This document shows, in pieces, positions 8,286 to 15,816 of a stretch of DNA of 34,427 bases (positions are counted from its first letter, which is position 1; every line of letters begins with the position of its first letter). The notes beneath the pieces were generated by a model. The model was not told the origin of the DNA. It made no database searches and worked only from the letters and a program-made list of their open reading frames with translations. Position numbers and translations under genes: made by a program. The stretch is from Candidatus Scybalocola fimicaballi (lineage in GTDB: Bacteria > Bacteroidota > Bacteroidia > Bacteroidales > Paludibacteraceae). The stretch is taken from assembly GCA_002317115.1 (NCBI GenBank), contig DCIP01000103.1, forward strand, positions 1 to 34,427. The letters run 5' to 3'.

Positions 8286-9350
8286 ATGCGTGCTTTGACT
8301 TATAAAATAGTGAGTTTCATTGCTGTAACGTTGCTTTTGTCGTTGCAGAGTGTGTCGGCTGAAAAGTTCAAGGTAGTCCTAGACCCAGGTCATGGTGGCC
8401 GAGATTGCGGAGCCATCGGAATTAAGAAGAAGGTCTATGAGAAGGATTTGAATTTGAAAGTCGCACTAAGAGTTGGCGAGCTATTGAAGCCCGATGAAAA
8501 CACTGAAGTCATCTATACGAGAAAAAAAGACTTTTTCATTCCGTTGGATGAGCGACCAAAGATAGCCAACAGAGCTCAGGCGGATTTGTTCATTTCCATT
8601 CATGCCAATGCGTCTGAAGCTACGGCGGTCAATGGATTTGAGACCTATACGTTGGGAGAGAGCAGAAACGATGTGTCTGTTCGAGAGAATAAAGTGGCTG
8701 AACTTGAAGAGAACTATAGCAATAAGTACAACTTCAAGGATGATACAGATGAAAGTTTCATTTTTAGCAATATGATGCTCGACGCCGGAAGCGGTGGAGA
8801 GATGAGTATTCGTTTGGCACAGTTGGTCCAATCCCAGTTTAAGGAGAATACCGACCGTGTTGACAGGGAAGTGAGACAAGCCAATTTCTGGGTGTTGAAG
8901 CATATTTTGATGCCAGGAGTTTTGGTGGAGATGGGGTATCTTTCCAACACTATTGAGGAGGAATACCTGTCGAAAGAGGAAAACATAGAGAAAGTCGCGT
9001 TGTCTATATATCAGGCAATTGTGATGTATAAGGATGAGTTCATAAAGAAGAGCAAGACAATAGACGAAGTAAAAGATGAACAAGTTGAGGATGAAATTGT
9101 GTATCGAGTTCAACTCTTCTCGTCGAATAAAAAATTGCCTGCTAACTCTGTGAAATTCAAGTCTTGTACGCCGGCCATTGAGATGCAGGAAGGAGATCTC
9201 TACAAGTATATGTATGGTAAAGAGAAAACTTTTGCTGACGCTCAGTTGCTACGTAGGAAAGCTAAACTGGAATTTCCTGACGCTTTCATAGTGGTGTTCA
9301 AGAACGGCGAAAAATTGGTCGGAGCAGAAGCCCGTCCGTATTTGAAATAG
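8286..9350 (+). CDS. N-acetylmuramoyl-L-alanine amidase (Amidase_3) with SPOR-like C-terminus
   Basis: Periplasmic zinc amidase that cleaves the bond between N-acetylmuramic acid and the stem peptide, used in daughter-cell separation. It has a signal peptide (to about residue 25, SVSA). The zinc ligands are visible: His in LDPGHGG, Glu in VYEKDLN and His in SIHANAS. The catalytic Glu is in VEMGYLSN. A C-terminal segment of about 80 residues (from YRVQLFSS) resembles a SPOR peptidoglycan-binding domain. The start at ATG 8286 is preferred over GTG 8271 because of the promoter element at 8258-8265. It is followed by mce and dnaA, an order I recognise from other Bacteroidales. Confidence 0.92.
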   Translation: MRALTYKIVSFIAVTLLLSLQSVSAEKFKVVLDPGHGGRDCGAIGIKKKVYEKDLNLKVALRVGELLKPDENTEVIYTRKKDFFIPLDERPKIANRAQADLFISIHANASEATAVNGFETYTLGESRNDVSVRENKVAELEENYSNKYNFKDDTDESFIFSNMMLDAGSGGEMSIRLAQLVQSQFKENTDRVDREVRQANFWVLKHILMPGVLVEMGYLSNTIEEEYLSKEENIEKVALSIYQAIVMYKDEFIKKSKTIDEVKDEQVEDEIVYRVQLFSSNKKLPANSVKFKSCTPAIEMQEGDLYKYMYGKEKTFADAQLLRRKAKLEFPDAFIVVFKNGEKLVGAEARPYLK

Positions 9351-9380
9351 AAAACAAAGAACAAGAAAAATTATATAACA

Positions 9381-10319
9381 ATGAACTTTAAATATAGTCG
9401 AGAATTTCTGATTGGATTGTGTGTCATAGCCACTGTGGCTATGCTTTATTTCGGAATCCACTATCTGAAGGGAGTCAAGGTCATGACCCCCAGCAATCTC
9501 TATTTCGCTAAATTTGAGAATGTAAATGGATTGTTAGAGTCGAGCAAGATCACGTCTCGTGGTGTAGCTATCGGAAATGTTCACTCAATCGACTATAATT
9601 ATGATGATCCAACAGCTCCTGTTGTGGTTCAGCTCCAGTGTGACAATCAGCTAAAGTTGCCAAAGGGATCAAAAGCGTTGCTCGCTTGTGAACTTTTGGG
9701 TGGTGCCAATATGTCGCTTGATTTGAAGAGTGACGGTACTGGAGAATATTACAAGACGGGAGACACAATTCCGTCTCTATTCGTGCCAGGAATGCTTGAC
9801 GCTGTTTCAAATGAGATTATGCCAAGAGTCGCAGAGATCATTCCTCAGCTTGATTCTTTGATGCTATCTTTGAGCATGATAAGCAACGATCAGAAACTAT
9901 CTAAATCAATTGATAACTTCTACGACATCACAACTAATTTGAAGAGTGCATCAGTTAAGTTCAATACTATGATGTCAAATGATATTCAGCCATTGTTGAC
10001 AGACGCCCGCACTATGGTGACTACATTCAACAAGGTTGGAGACAACTTGAGCAAGGTAGACTTCCAGTTGACATTTACAAAAGCCAACACTACTTTGACA
10101 AGTCTAAACTCACTATCTAATGAAATCCAGAACGGAAGTGGTTCGATCAGCCTATTGCTTAAAGACCCTTCTTTGTATAATAACTTGTCAAGCACAGCAA
10201 ACAGCGCAAATTCGTTGTTGCAAGACTTGGAAAAGAATCCTGGCCGTTATGTTCAGTTCTCTCTATTCAACCGTAAGAAAAAAGGTGAGGTAGAGGAGAT
10301 TGCTCCGGCTAAGAAGTAA
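9381..10319 (+). CDS. MCE/MlaD family lipid-transport protein
   Basis: A 312-residue protein with one N-terminal membrane helix (about residues 8-28), an MCE domain (about 35-115, with the VNGLLESSKITSRGVAIGNV signature) and a long helical C-terminal region (about 130-290). This is the substrate-binding protein of Mla-type ABC systems that move phospholipids between membranes. The matching permease and ATPase are not in the window; in Bacteroidetes they are often encoded elsewhere. It sits 30 bases after the amidase and 54 before dnaA, with no terminator between them. Confidence 0.9.
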   Translation: MNFKYSREFLIGLCVIATVAMLYFGIHYLKGVKVMTPSNLYFAKFENVNGLLESSKITSRGVAIGNVHSIDYNYDDPTAPVVVQLQCDNQLKLPKGSKALLACELLGGANMSLDLKSDGTGEYYKTGDTIPSLFVPGMLDAVSNEIMPRVAEIIPQLDSLMLSLSMISNDQKLSKSIDNFYDITTNLKSASVKFNTMMSNDIQPLLTDARTMVTTFNKVGDNLSKVDFQLTFTKANTTLTSLNSLSNEIQNGSGSISLLLKDPSLYNNLSSTANSANSLLQDLEKNPGRYVQFSLFNRKKKGEVEEIAPAKK

Positions 10320-10373
10320 GAAATAGTAAATCATTTAGTAAATCACGATTAGGACAAAAATATAGCAATTGAT

Positions 10374-11756
10374 ATGGAGCAGAATGAAAGCTTGAATGAA
10401 TGTCAAACGAGATGGAACGAATGTCTCTCGCGAATTAAGGATATTGTTTCCAACGAACAATATGTCACTTGGTTTGAACCAATAGTGCCAGTGTCTTTTT
10501 CAGATGGAAACTTAGTCCTTGCCGTAGAGAGTGATATGGTACGTGCATATTTGGAGGAGTATTTCTCTCCAATCCTTACTGCATATATCGGAAAGAGTTT
10601 CGGAAAGGTAAATCTTAAGTGGAGAGTTAAAGTCGTTGCAAGTCGCAACGAGAGCGACTCTGTATCGGTATCACAGCCTGCCAAACTTCAGGAGCCTGGA
10701 TACGATCCATTTGCGGTTCGCCGTCGTTCATTCGACAATCATCTGAACGGGCAGTGGACATTCAGTAATTTCATTGAGGGAAAGAGCAATACATTTGCCA
10801 GAAAGATTGCTGCCAATGTTGCTCAGAAACCAGGAGCTCAGTTCTATAATCCGCTATTCGTGTTTGGTCATTCTGGTCTAGGAAAGACTCACTTGGTTAA
10901 TGCTTTGGGTATGGCCTGTGTCAAGGCTCATCCAGATCTTAACGTGCTATATTTGACTGCTAATGATTTCTTGAACTTCATGCAGCGTGCTGTGATGGAG
11001 CAGAAGATTCCGGAATTGCTATCGTACTACCAGAGTGTAGACGTGTTCATCATCGACGATATTCAAGAGATCGGTGGAAACAAGACAGCCACACAAGATT
11101 TGTTCTTTAACGTGTTCAACCATCTTTACCAGTCAGGCAAGCAGGTTGTAATCACAGCGGATAAGGCTCCAAAAGATATCCAAGGATTCGAGCAGCGTAT
11201 TTTGTCCCGTTTCAAATGGGGATTGCAGGCGGAGTTGGCCTCTCCTGATTTCGATTTGAAGTATGCTATATTGAAGGAGAAGACAAAAGAGCAGGGCGTA
11301 GAGATTCCTGACGATGTCCTACGATTCGTGGCAGAGAGAGTCCCAGACAATTTGCGTGAGTTGGATGGCGTCATTGCGTCTATTTTGGCTCAGTCAATGT
11401 TCCTTGGCGCGCCAATTAATATTGAGTTGGCTTCTCGTATCGTAAGTGAGATGGTCACTTTCAGAGAGAAGACATTAAGCATCAGCGATATTCAGGAGAA
11501 GGTTTGCGATTATTACAAGCTTTCGGTGAATGAGATCCAGACAAAGTCGAGAAAGCGTGATGTTGTGCAGGCTCGCCAGATTGCGATGTATCTTGCAAGA
11601 AAGTACACGAAGAGCTCTTTGACTGTTATCGGAGAGCAGATTGGTAATCGTGACCATGCCACAGTGCTTCATGCAGTGAAGACTGTAATGGATCTTTGTG
11701 AGACAGACAGAGAGATCAGAGAAAGCGTTTCGACTATTGAAAAGGAGTTGAAATAA
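10374..11756 (+). CDS. dnaA: Chromosomal replication initiator protein DnaA
   Basis: The replication initiator, which binds DnaA boxes at oriC and opens the duplex in its ATP form. Domains in order: domain I (1-85, with a WFEPIVPV patch), a short linker domain II (about 90-125), the AAA+ domain III with Walker A GHSGLGKTH (165-173), Walker B FIIDD (225-229) and the RILSRFKWGL arginine-finger region (275-284), and DNA-binding domain IV with the signature RDHATVLHAVKTV (426-438). The 460-residue length is normal. The flanking intergenic spaces are only 54 and 35 bases and contain no DnaA boxes, so oriC is not next to the gene. It lies within a run of envelope genes and is likely co-transcribed with mce. 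Confidence 0.98.
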   Translation: MEQNESLNECQTRWNECLSRIKDIVSNEQYVTWFEPIVPVSFSDGNLVLAVESDMVRAYLEEYFSPILTAYIGKSFGKVNLKWRVKVVASRNESDSVSVSQPAKLQEPGYDPFAVRRRSFDNHLNGQWTFSNFIEGKSNTFARKIAANVAQKPGAQFYNPLFVFGHSGLGKTHLVNALGMACVKAHPDLNVLYLTANDFLNFMQRAVMEQKIPELLSYYQSVDVFIIDDIQEIGGNKTATQDLFFNVFNHLYQSGKQVVITADKAPKDIQGFEQRILSRFKWGLQAELASPDFDLKYAILKEKTKEQGVEIPDDVLRFVAERVPDNLRELDGVIASILAQSMFLGAPINIELASRIVSEMVTFREKTLSISDIQEKVCDYYKLSVNEIQTKSRKRDVVQARQIAMYLARKYTKSSLTVIGEQIGNRDHATVLHAVKTVMDLCETDREIRESVSTIEKELK

Positions 11757-11791
11757 ACAAAAAACGATAAAAAGCGTTAAAAAATAACATT

Positions 11792-12343
11792 ATGATATAC
11801 AGTTTTACTATCATATCAAACGAAAGTGATAAATTTGCACGTGTGATCGAAATCGATGCAGAGAGCACATTCTTGGATTTCAACGATGTATTGTTGGATT
11901 CTGTTGGTTACACAAAAGATCAAATGACCTCTTTCTTTATCTGCGACGACGGTTGGGAGAGAGAGACAGAGATCACTTTGATGGAGATGAAGTTCACTGC
12001 CTCAGATGAGGACAATTATATCATGGCAGAGACTCGTTTGGAGGAGTTGGTTCAGGATAAGGGACAGCGATTGTTGTTCATGTTCGACAGCCTTAACGAG
12101 AGAATGTTCTTTATCGAGTTGACATCAATCAAGAAGGGCACAATGCTTGTCCCTAAATGTGTAAAGAGCAAGGGTGACGCTCCAAAGCAGATCGAGGATA
12201 TGGATTACAACGACAAGTTCTTGTCTGCGGCAGACGACGGCGTTTATCTTGACGAGTATGGTAGTGATGGTTTCGACGCTGAGGAAATCGAAGCGGAAGG
12301 CTTGAACATTGACGATGATTATTTCGGTCATCAGGATTATTGA
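11792..12343 (+). CDS. pRiA4b ORF3 / IS1096 TnpR-like family protein
   Basis: A 183-residue acidic cytosolic protein. The first 130 residues fit the PRiA4_ORF3 fold often annotated as plasmid pRiA4b ORF-3 or IS1096 passenger protein: an N-terminal strand (YSFTIIS), then FFICDDGWERETEITL, and LFMFDSLNERMFFIEL. The last 50 residues are a very acidic tail (YGSDGFDAEEIEAEGLNID), likely disordered. Despite the family name there is no mobile element around it. It starts 35 bases after dnaA with no convincing terminator between, so it may be expressed with dnaA. Function unknown. Confidence 0.78.
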   Translation: MIYSFTIISNESDKFARVIEIDAESTFLDFNDVLLDSVGYTKDQMTSFFICDDGWERETEITLMEMKFTASDEDNYIMAETRLEELVQDKGQRLLFMFDSLNERMFFIELTSIKKGTMLVPKCVKSKGDAPKQIEDMDYNDKFLSAADDGVYLDEYGSDGFDAEEIEAEGLNIDDDYFGHQDY

Positions 12344-12360
12344 TTCTCAAACAAAAAGAT

Positions 12361-13080
12361 ATGAAGATATTCAGTAAATTATTTCTTCTTTTGACTGTAT
12401 TGTCATTCGCGTCTTTCATCTCTTGCTCTGATGAGGAAGGAGAGGGAGGAAAGGCAAAAATTTCAGGAATTATCTATAAGGTAGTAGACGGTGGCGATAT
12501 CGCTAAATCTGGAGATGATTATAGATTTGTCCGCGACACTGTCATCGCTTCCGACGTCGACGTATATTTGATATACGGGGGCGACGAGAATGATGTGTAC
12601 GACGATAAGACAAAGACATCTCATAACGGCAAGTTTGAGTTTGATTATCTTCGTGCTGGTGATTATTCTCTTTTTGTCTACAACGACAATGATTCATATG
12701 AGATGCGCAACGTACACTGCGACAAGAGTGGAACTTCAAATGTAGATCCTATCTACATTTTGGACGGAAAGAATTCAGGTAAGTGTGGAATCGTTGGCGA
12801 CGTCGAGATACTATATGCTGCTGCGAGTGAGGATTATGTGCCTGCTGTAGCTATACGTGTTTACTTGCGACCAGTAGGTCAGATGTCAGTGTCTGACACT
12901 CGTACAGATGACAACGGTAACTACTATTTCTCACGTCTTGAACCAGAGACAGAGTATGTCGTTTGGGTTGAGTATGAGGAGAGAAAGAATGGTGTGATTG
13001 TCGCTGCTTCTCAGAATGTAAAAACAGGCAAGTCTGGAGAGATTGTAAAGAGTGATCTTTTGCAGGCAAAAGTTTATTAA
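12361..13080 (+). CDS. Lipoprotein with SdrD-B/carboxypeptidase-regulatory-like beta domains
   Basis: A 239-residue lipoprotein: signal peptide with lipobox FISC (Cys22), followed by SDEEGEGG, an acidic surface-export type tail. Two beta-sandwich-like units follow, each ending in a typical pattern (NGKFEFDYLRAGDYSLFVYN at about residues 83-102 and NGNYYFSRLEPETEYVVWV at about 181-199), as in SdrD-B or carboxypeptidase regulatory-like domains. Such domains are structural, so a surface-stalk role is possible. The ATG at 12361 gives a clean signal peptide. It lies between the pRiA4b-like gene and the repeat protein in one apparent transcription unit leading into the VTC locus. Exact function unknown. 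Confidence 0.72.
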   Translation: MKIFSKLFLLLTVLSFASFISCSDEEGEGGKAKISGIIYKVVDGGDIAKSGDDYRFVRDTVIASDVDVYLIYGGDENDVYDDKTKTSHNGKFEFDYLRAGDYSLFVYNDNDSYEMRNVHCDKSGTSNVDPIYILDGKNSGKCGIVGDVEILYAAASEDYVPAVAIRVYLRPVGQMSVSDTRTDDNGNYYFSRLEPETEYVVWVEYEERKNGVIVAASQNVKTGKSGEIVKSDLLQAKVY

Positions 13081-13121
13081 TTGACACATAAATATCGTAT
13101 TCTAACACAAAAACTCTAAAT

Positions 13122-13526
13122 ATGAAAACATTGAAGGTTCTATTCCCTTTAATCCTTTCTCTAATGGCATTCTCTTCGGTTAACGCCCAGAAGAAGACTG
13201 TCGACGGAAAGAAGATCAAGGAGATTAAAGAGTGGAAGGTTGACTCTGGCAAACGAACTCTTTCTGAGGTGTCAAAGTATGATGCTAAGGGAGATAAGGT
13301 TGAAGAGATCAAGTATTCAAGTAACGGAAGCCAGAAAGAGCGTTTTGTATACGAATACAACGCAAATGGCAAGTGTGTTGCTGAAATCAAGTACGATGAG
13401 TTCAACAAGTTGGAAAAAAAGACTGTGATTGAATACAACTCGTTCGGAAAGAGATCAAAGGAGACTTCTTACGATGCCAAGGGCAAAGTGAAGAGTGTAA
13501 AAGAGGTGGAATATATCACCGAATAA
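13122..13526 (+). CDS. Small exported protein with Tyr-x-x-x-Gly repeats
   Basis: A 134-residue exported protein with a signal peptide ending at about residue 22 (SSVNA). The mature part is six short units of about 12-14 residues, each starting with Tyr and containing a turn: YDAKGDK, YSSNGSQ, YNANGKC, YDEFNKL, YNSFGKR, YDAKGKV. Charged residues, mostly Lys and Glu, alternate between them. This resembles YD/RHS-like beta-hairpin repeats, which form extended beta sheets. There is no enzyme motif. It lies 16 bases upstream of the VTC-domain gene, which suggests a link with that locus, but nothing in the sequence proves one. Function unknown. Confidence 0.68.
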   Translation: MKTLKVLFPLILSLMAFSSVNAQKKTVDGKKIKEIKEWKVDSGKRTLSEVSKYDAKGDKVEEIKYSSNGSQKERFVYEYNANGKCVAEIKYDEFNKLEKKTVIEYNSFGKRSKETSYDAKGKVKSVKEVEYITE

Positions 13527-13542
13527 TTAAACAGACATTAAT

Positions 13543-14364
13543 ATGCAGGAGTTGACTAATGTTTCGCAAATGCCCGTCGTCGCTGATGAGGATATGCAGG
13601 AACTGATTTCTACTATTGATTCTAAGCTTGCTCAGATGGATCCAATATCGTTGGAACAGATGAGCGGTATTAAACTGATGAATAGAATCGACACGAAGTA
13701 TCTTGTCGATGTACGTCGTCTGCCTGCACTTTTGGATAAGGCAAAATCCGACTATTATGTGCAGGAGATTGCTGGTAAACGCAAGGCTTTTTATCGTACT
13801 TTGTATTGGGATACTGTCGATGCTCACATGTATACAATCCATCACGACAGAAAGCTTAACCGTCAGAAGATCAGAGTACGCGAATATGTGGAGTCTAACT
13901 TGACATTCTTGGAAATCAAAAACAAGAGCAACAAGGGTAGAACAAAGAAGATTCGTATTTCTGTCGCTAACGAAGATATCAAGTCGCAGTCAGAATCGGT
14001 TGATTTCATAAATGAAAAGGCCAATTATGGTATCGACGAAATCTTCGGCCGCTTGCGTAACCAGTTTTCACGTATCACACTCGTCAACAAAGGTAAGACA
14101 GAACGTTTGACTATTGATATCAATATCAAATTCGATAACTGTGTCACTGGCAATCAAAATACGATTCCTACTCTTTGTATTGTTGAGGTGAAGCGCGACG
14201 GAAACGTCTATTCTCCGTTTACCAGCTATATGGCTGATTTTAGAATCAAGAAAAAGAGTATTAGCAAGTATTGCTTGGGTATGATCTTGACAGACCCGAA
14301 TTTGAAGCAGAACCGTTTCAAGGCAAAACTTCGCTATATACAGAATATGTTGTCAAAAAAGTAA
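13543..14364 (+). CDS. VTC-domain polyphosphate-polymerase-like protein
   Basis: A 273-residue cytosolic protein with a VTC domain, the triphosphate-tunnel fold of the yeast Vtc4 polyphosphate polymerase. Basic and acidic tunnel motifs can be read in order: NRIDTKY (47-53), KIRVREY (109-115), FLEIKNK (122-128), KKIRIS (135-140), RLTIDINI (188-195) and IVEVKRDG (213-220), ending with an SKYCLG segment (241-246) near the usual catalytic Lys. In yeast these residues bind the nucleotide gamma-phosphate, the growing polyphosphate chain and Mn2+. The SPX inositol-pyrophosphate sensor and membrane helices of yeast Vtc4 are absent. The next gene, 12 bases on, encodes a DUF4956 membrane protein, a frequent partner in bacteria. 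The polymerase role is inferred from fold motifs only. Confidence 0.88.
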   Translation: MQELTNVSQMPVVADEDMQELISTIDSKLAQMDPISLEQMSGIKLMNRIDTKYLVDVRRLPALLDKAKSDYYVQEIAGKRKAFYRTLYWDTVDAHMYTIHHDRKLNRQKIRVREYVESNLTFLEIKNKSNKGRTKKIRISVANEDIKSQSESVDFINEKANYGIDEIFGRLRNQFSRITLVNKGKTERLTIDINIKFDNCVTGNQNTIPTLCIVEVKRDGNVYSPFTSYMADFRIKKKSISKYCLGMILTDPNLKQNRFKAKLRYIQNMLSKK

Positions 14365-14376
14365 AAATAAAATACC

Positions 14377-15045
14377 ATGGATTTATCTCAAATTGAACTT
14401 TTAGGTGTTCCGTTGATTAATGTTGACGGATTGATAGAAATGCTTGCGCGTTTTAGCGTGACAATGCTTTTCACTTTTATCATCATCGGATGTCTTTATT
14501 ATCCACGCAGCAAACGTAAGGATTGGTGTTTCTGCTTCACAATGATCACAGTCACTGTATTCCTTTTGATCTTCTTGCTTGGTCAGGAGAAATTGCAGAT
14601 TGGTCTTGCTTTAGGTTTGTTCGCTATCTTTGGTATTGTCAGATATCGTACGGAAGCCATCGCGATTCGAGAGATGTCATACTTGTTTATGATCATCGGT
14701 ATCGCTGTAATCAATGGCTTGGCTACAAGTGTGTCTTATGCAGAATTGGTTGTAACAAACTTGATCTTTGTTATTGCTGCAGGCATAATGGAGTTCTCAA
14801 GTTTGAAGGATAAGGTAAACGTTAAGCTTGTCACTTACGAGAAAATCAATCTTATCACTCCTGACAAGCATGATGAGATGATGGCTGATTTGAAGACTCG
14901 CACTGGTTTGGATATCGTAAAGTTTGAAATCGGACACATCGACTTCCTTAAGGATATCGCTTTGGTAAAGGTTTATTATAGAACTGCAGATAAGTCTATC
15001 AACACAGTAGACGGTATCCGTAGAGCTAAAGATTTCACAGCGTAA
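14377..15045 (+). CDS. DUF4956 membrane protein
   Basis: A 222-residue inner-membrane protein with five predicted helices (about 26-42, 51-68, 73-88, 101-119 and 122-138) and a soluble C-terminal domain of about 80 residues with an alpha/beta pattern (about 145-222). The FGIVRYRTEAIAIREMSYLF stretch between helices 3 and 4 is the hallmark of DUF4956. It lies 12 bases after the VTC-domain gene. I infer it is the membrane partner of the VTC protein, perhaps taking the place of the Vtc1-type helices that anchor the yeast complex and form its channel. No experiment is known to me that shows this. Confidence 0.87.
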   Translation: MDLSQIELLGVPLINVDGLIEMLARFSVTMLFTFIIIGCLYYPRSKRKDWCFCFTMITVTVFLLIFLLGQEKLQIGLALGLFAIFGIVRYRTEAIAIREMSYLFMIIGIAVINGLATSVSYAELVVTNLIFVIAAGIMEFSSLKDKVNVKLVTYEKINLITPDKHDEMMADLKTRTGLDIVKFEIGHIDFLKDIALVKVYYRTADKSINTVDGIRRAKDFTA

Positions 15046-15075
15046 AAAATTTTCGAGTCTAAAAGATTAGGTTAG

Positions 15076-15726
15076 ATGAAAAGTTTGAAAAAATACATAT
15101 TGTTGCTTCTTTCTTGTGCTGCGCTAACAGTGTCGGCAGACGATTTTGGTGGCAATATATCGGTTGAATTATCGAAGAAACTCTCTAAGAAGGTCGACAT
15201 CTCTTTGGAAGAGGAGGTTCGTCTAACTCAGAACATGAGTCATTTCGATCGTTCTGCCACAACACTTGGTGCTGATTTCAAACTTCTCAAGAAGTATCTT
15301 AAGGCTGGTGTGGCGTATTCTGCATTGGTATACAATGAGACTAATTATTTCTTGTTGGACCACCGTGCAATCGCATCGTTGACTGGAACCGCATACGCTG
15401 GAAACTTTGAGTTTTCCCTTCGCGCACGTTACCAGGCAACATTCCTTGACGAGAGTTATGGCAATTCACACAAAGTGAATCCTAAGCAGATTGTCAGAGG
15501 AAAAGCAGAGATTGAATACGACGTCGCTAAAATCAAACTCAACCCATATATCTCGGCTGAGGCTTACTATGAAATCGCCAAGCAGGATTGCAATCGATTC
15601 AAGTATAGCGTCGGTGCAAAGAAGAAAATCAACAAACATAATTCAGTCAGCGTAGGATTCCAGTTGGATGACAAGCTAAAGAGCAACAATTACTATGTGT
15701 TGGTCGGGTATGGGTATAAATTCTAA
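15076..15726 (+). CDS. DUF2490-type outer-membrane beta-barrel protein
   Basis: A 216-residue protein with a signal peptide (cleavage after TVSA, about residue 20). The mature part is alternating hydrophobic/polar beta strands ending in Phe (LVGYGYKF), as in outer-membrane barrels inserted by Bam. The length, the opening pattern (LSKKLSKKVDISLEEEVRL) and the strand spacing fit DUF2490, a roughly ten-strand barrel family. It closes the VTC-DUF4956 gene run and is followed by a terminator. It would add an outer-membrane component to that locus; what it transports or binds is unknown. Confidence 0.78.
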   Translation: MKSLKKYILLLLSCAALTVSADDFGGNISVELSKKLSKKVDISLEEEVRLTQNMSHFDRSATTLGADFKLLKKYLKAGVAYSALVYNETNYFLLDHRAIASLTGTAYAGNFEFSLRARYQATFLDESYGNSHKVNPKQIVRGKAEIEYDVAKIKLNPYISAEAYYEIAKQDCNRFKYSVGAKKKINKHNSVSVGFQLDDKLKSNNYYVLVGYGYKF

Positions 15727-15750
15727 GAATTAATCATTCTTAAATATGAA

Positions 15751-15782
15751 AAGGTCGTGTCTTATGATACGGCCTTTTTTGT
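15751..15782 (+). terminator. Rho-independent terminator closing the dnaA-VTC gene run
   Basis: AAGGTCGTGT (15751-15760) pairs with ATACGGCCTT (15767-15776), ten pairs with two G-U that fit the plus strand, loop CTTATG, then a T run to 15780. Confidence 0.82.
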
Positions 15783-15789
15783 ATCTTTG
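15782..15789 (+). promoter_or_regulatory. -7 promoter element for recQ
   Basis: TATCTTTG, an exact TAnnTTTG match directly after the preceding terminator and 27 bases upstream of the recQ ATG. It excludes the longer frame starting at 15757, which would begin inside the terminator. Confidence 0.55.
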
Positions 15790-15816
15790 CACTCCACGTC
15801 AAAACAAAGAATATTT

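Noticed and set aside
8481..9113. 210-codon antisense frame opposite the amidase
   Set aside because: The amidase has all catalytic motifs on the plus strand; the antisense frame has no family features.
11792..12343. Mobile element suggested by the family name IS1096/pRiA4b ORF3
   Set aside because: No transposase, inverted repeats or target duplications nearby; the name is historical and the gene looks like a resident.
12851..13438. 195-codon antisense frame opposite the lipoprotein and repeat-protein genes
   Set aside because: Spans the ends of two well-supported exported proteins and the space between; no start context or motif of its own.
14499..14507. TTATCCACG, one mismatch from a DnaA box, 2.7 kb from dnaA
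   Set aside because: A single site inside the DUF4956 coding region; no cluster and no AT-rich unwinding region next to it. Not evidence for oriC.
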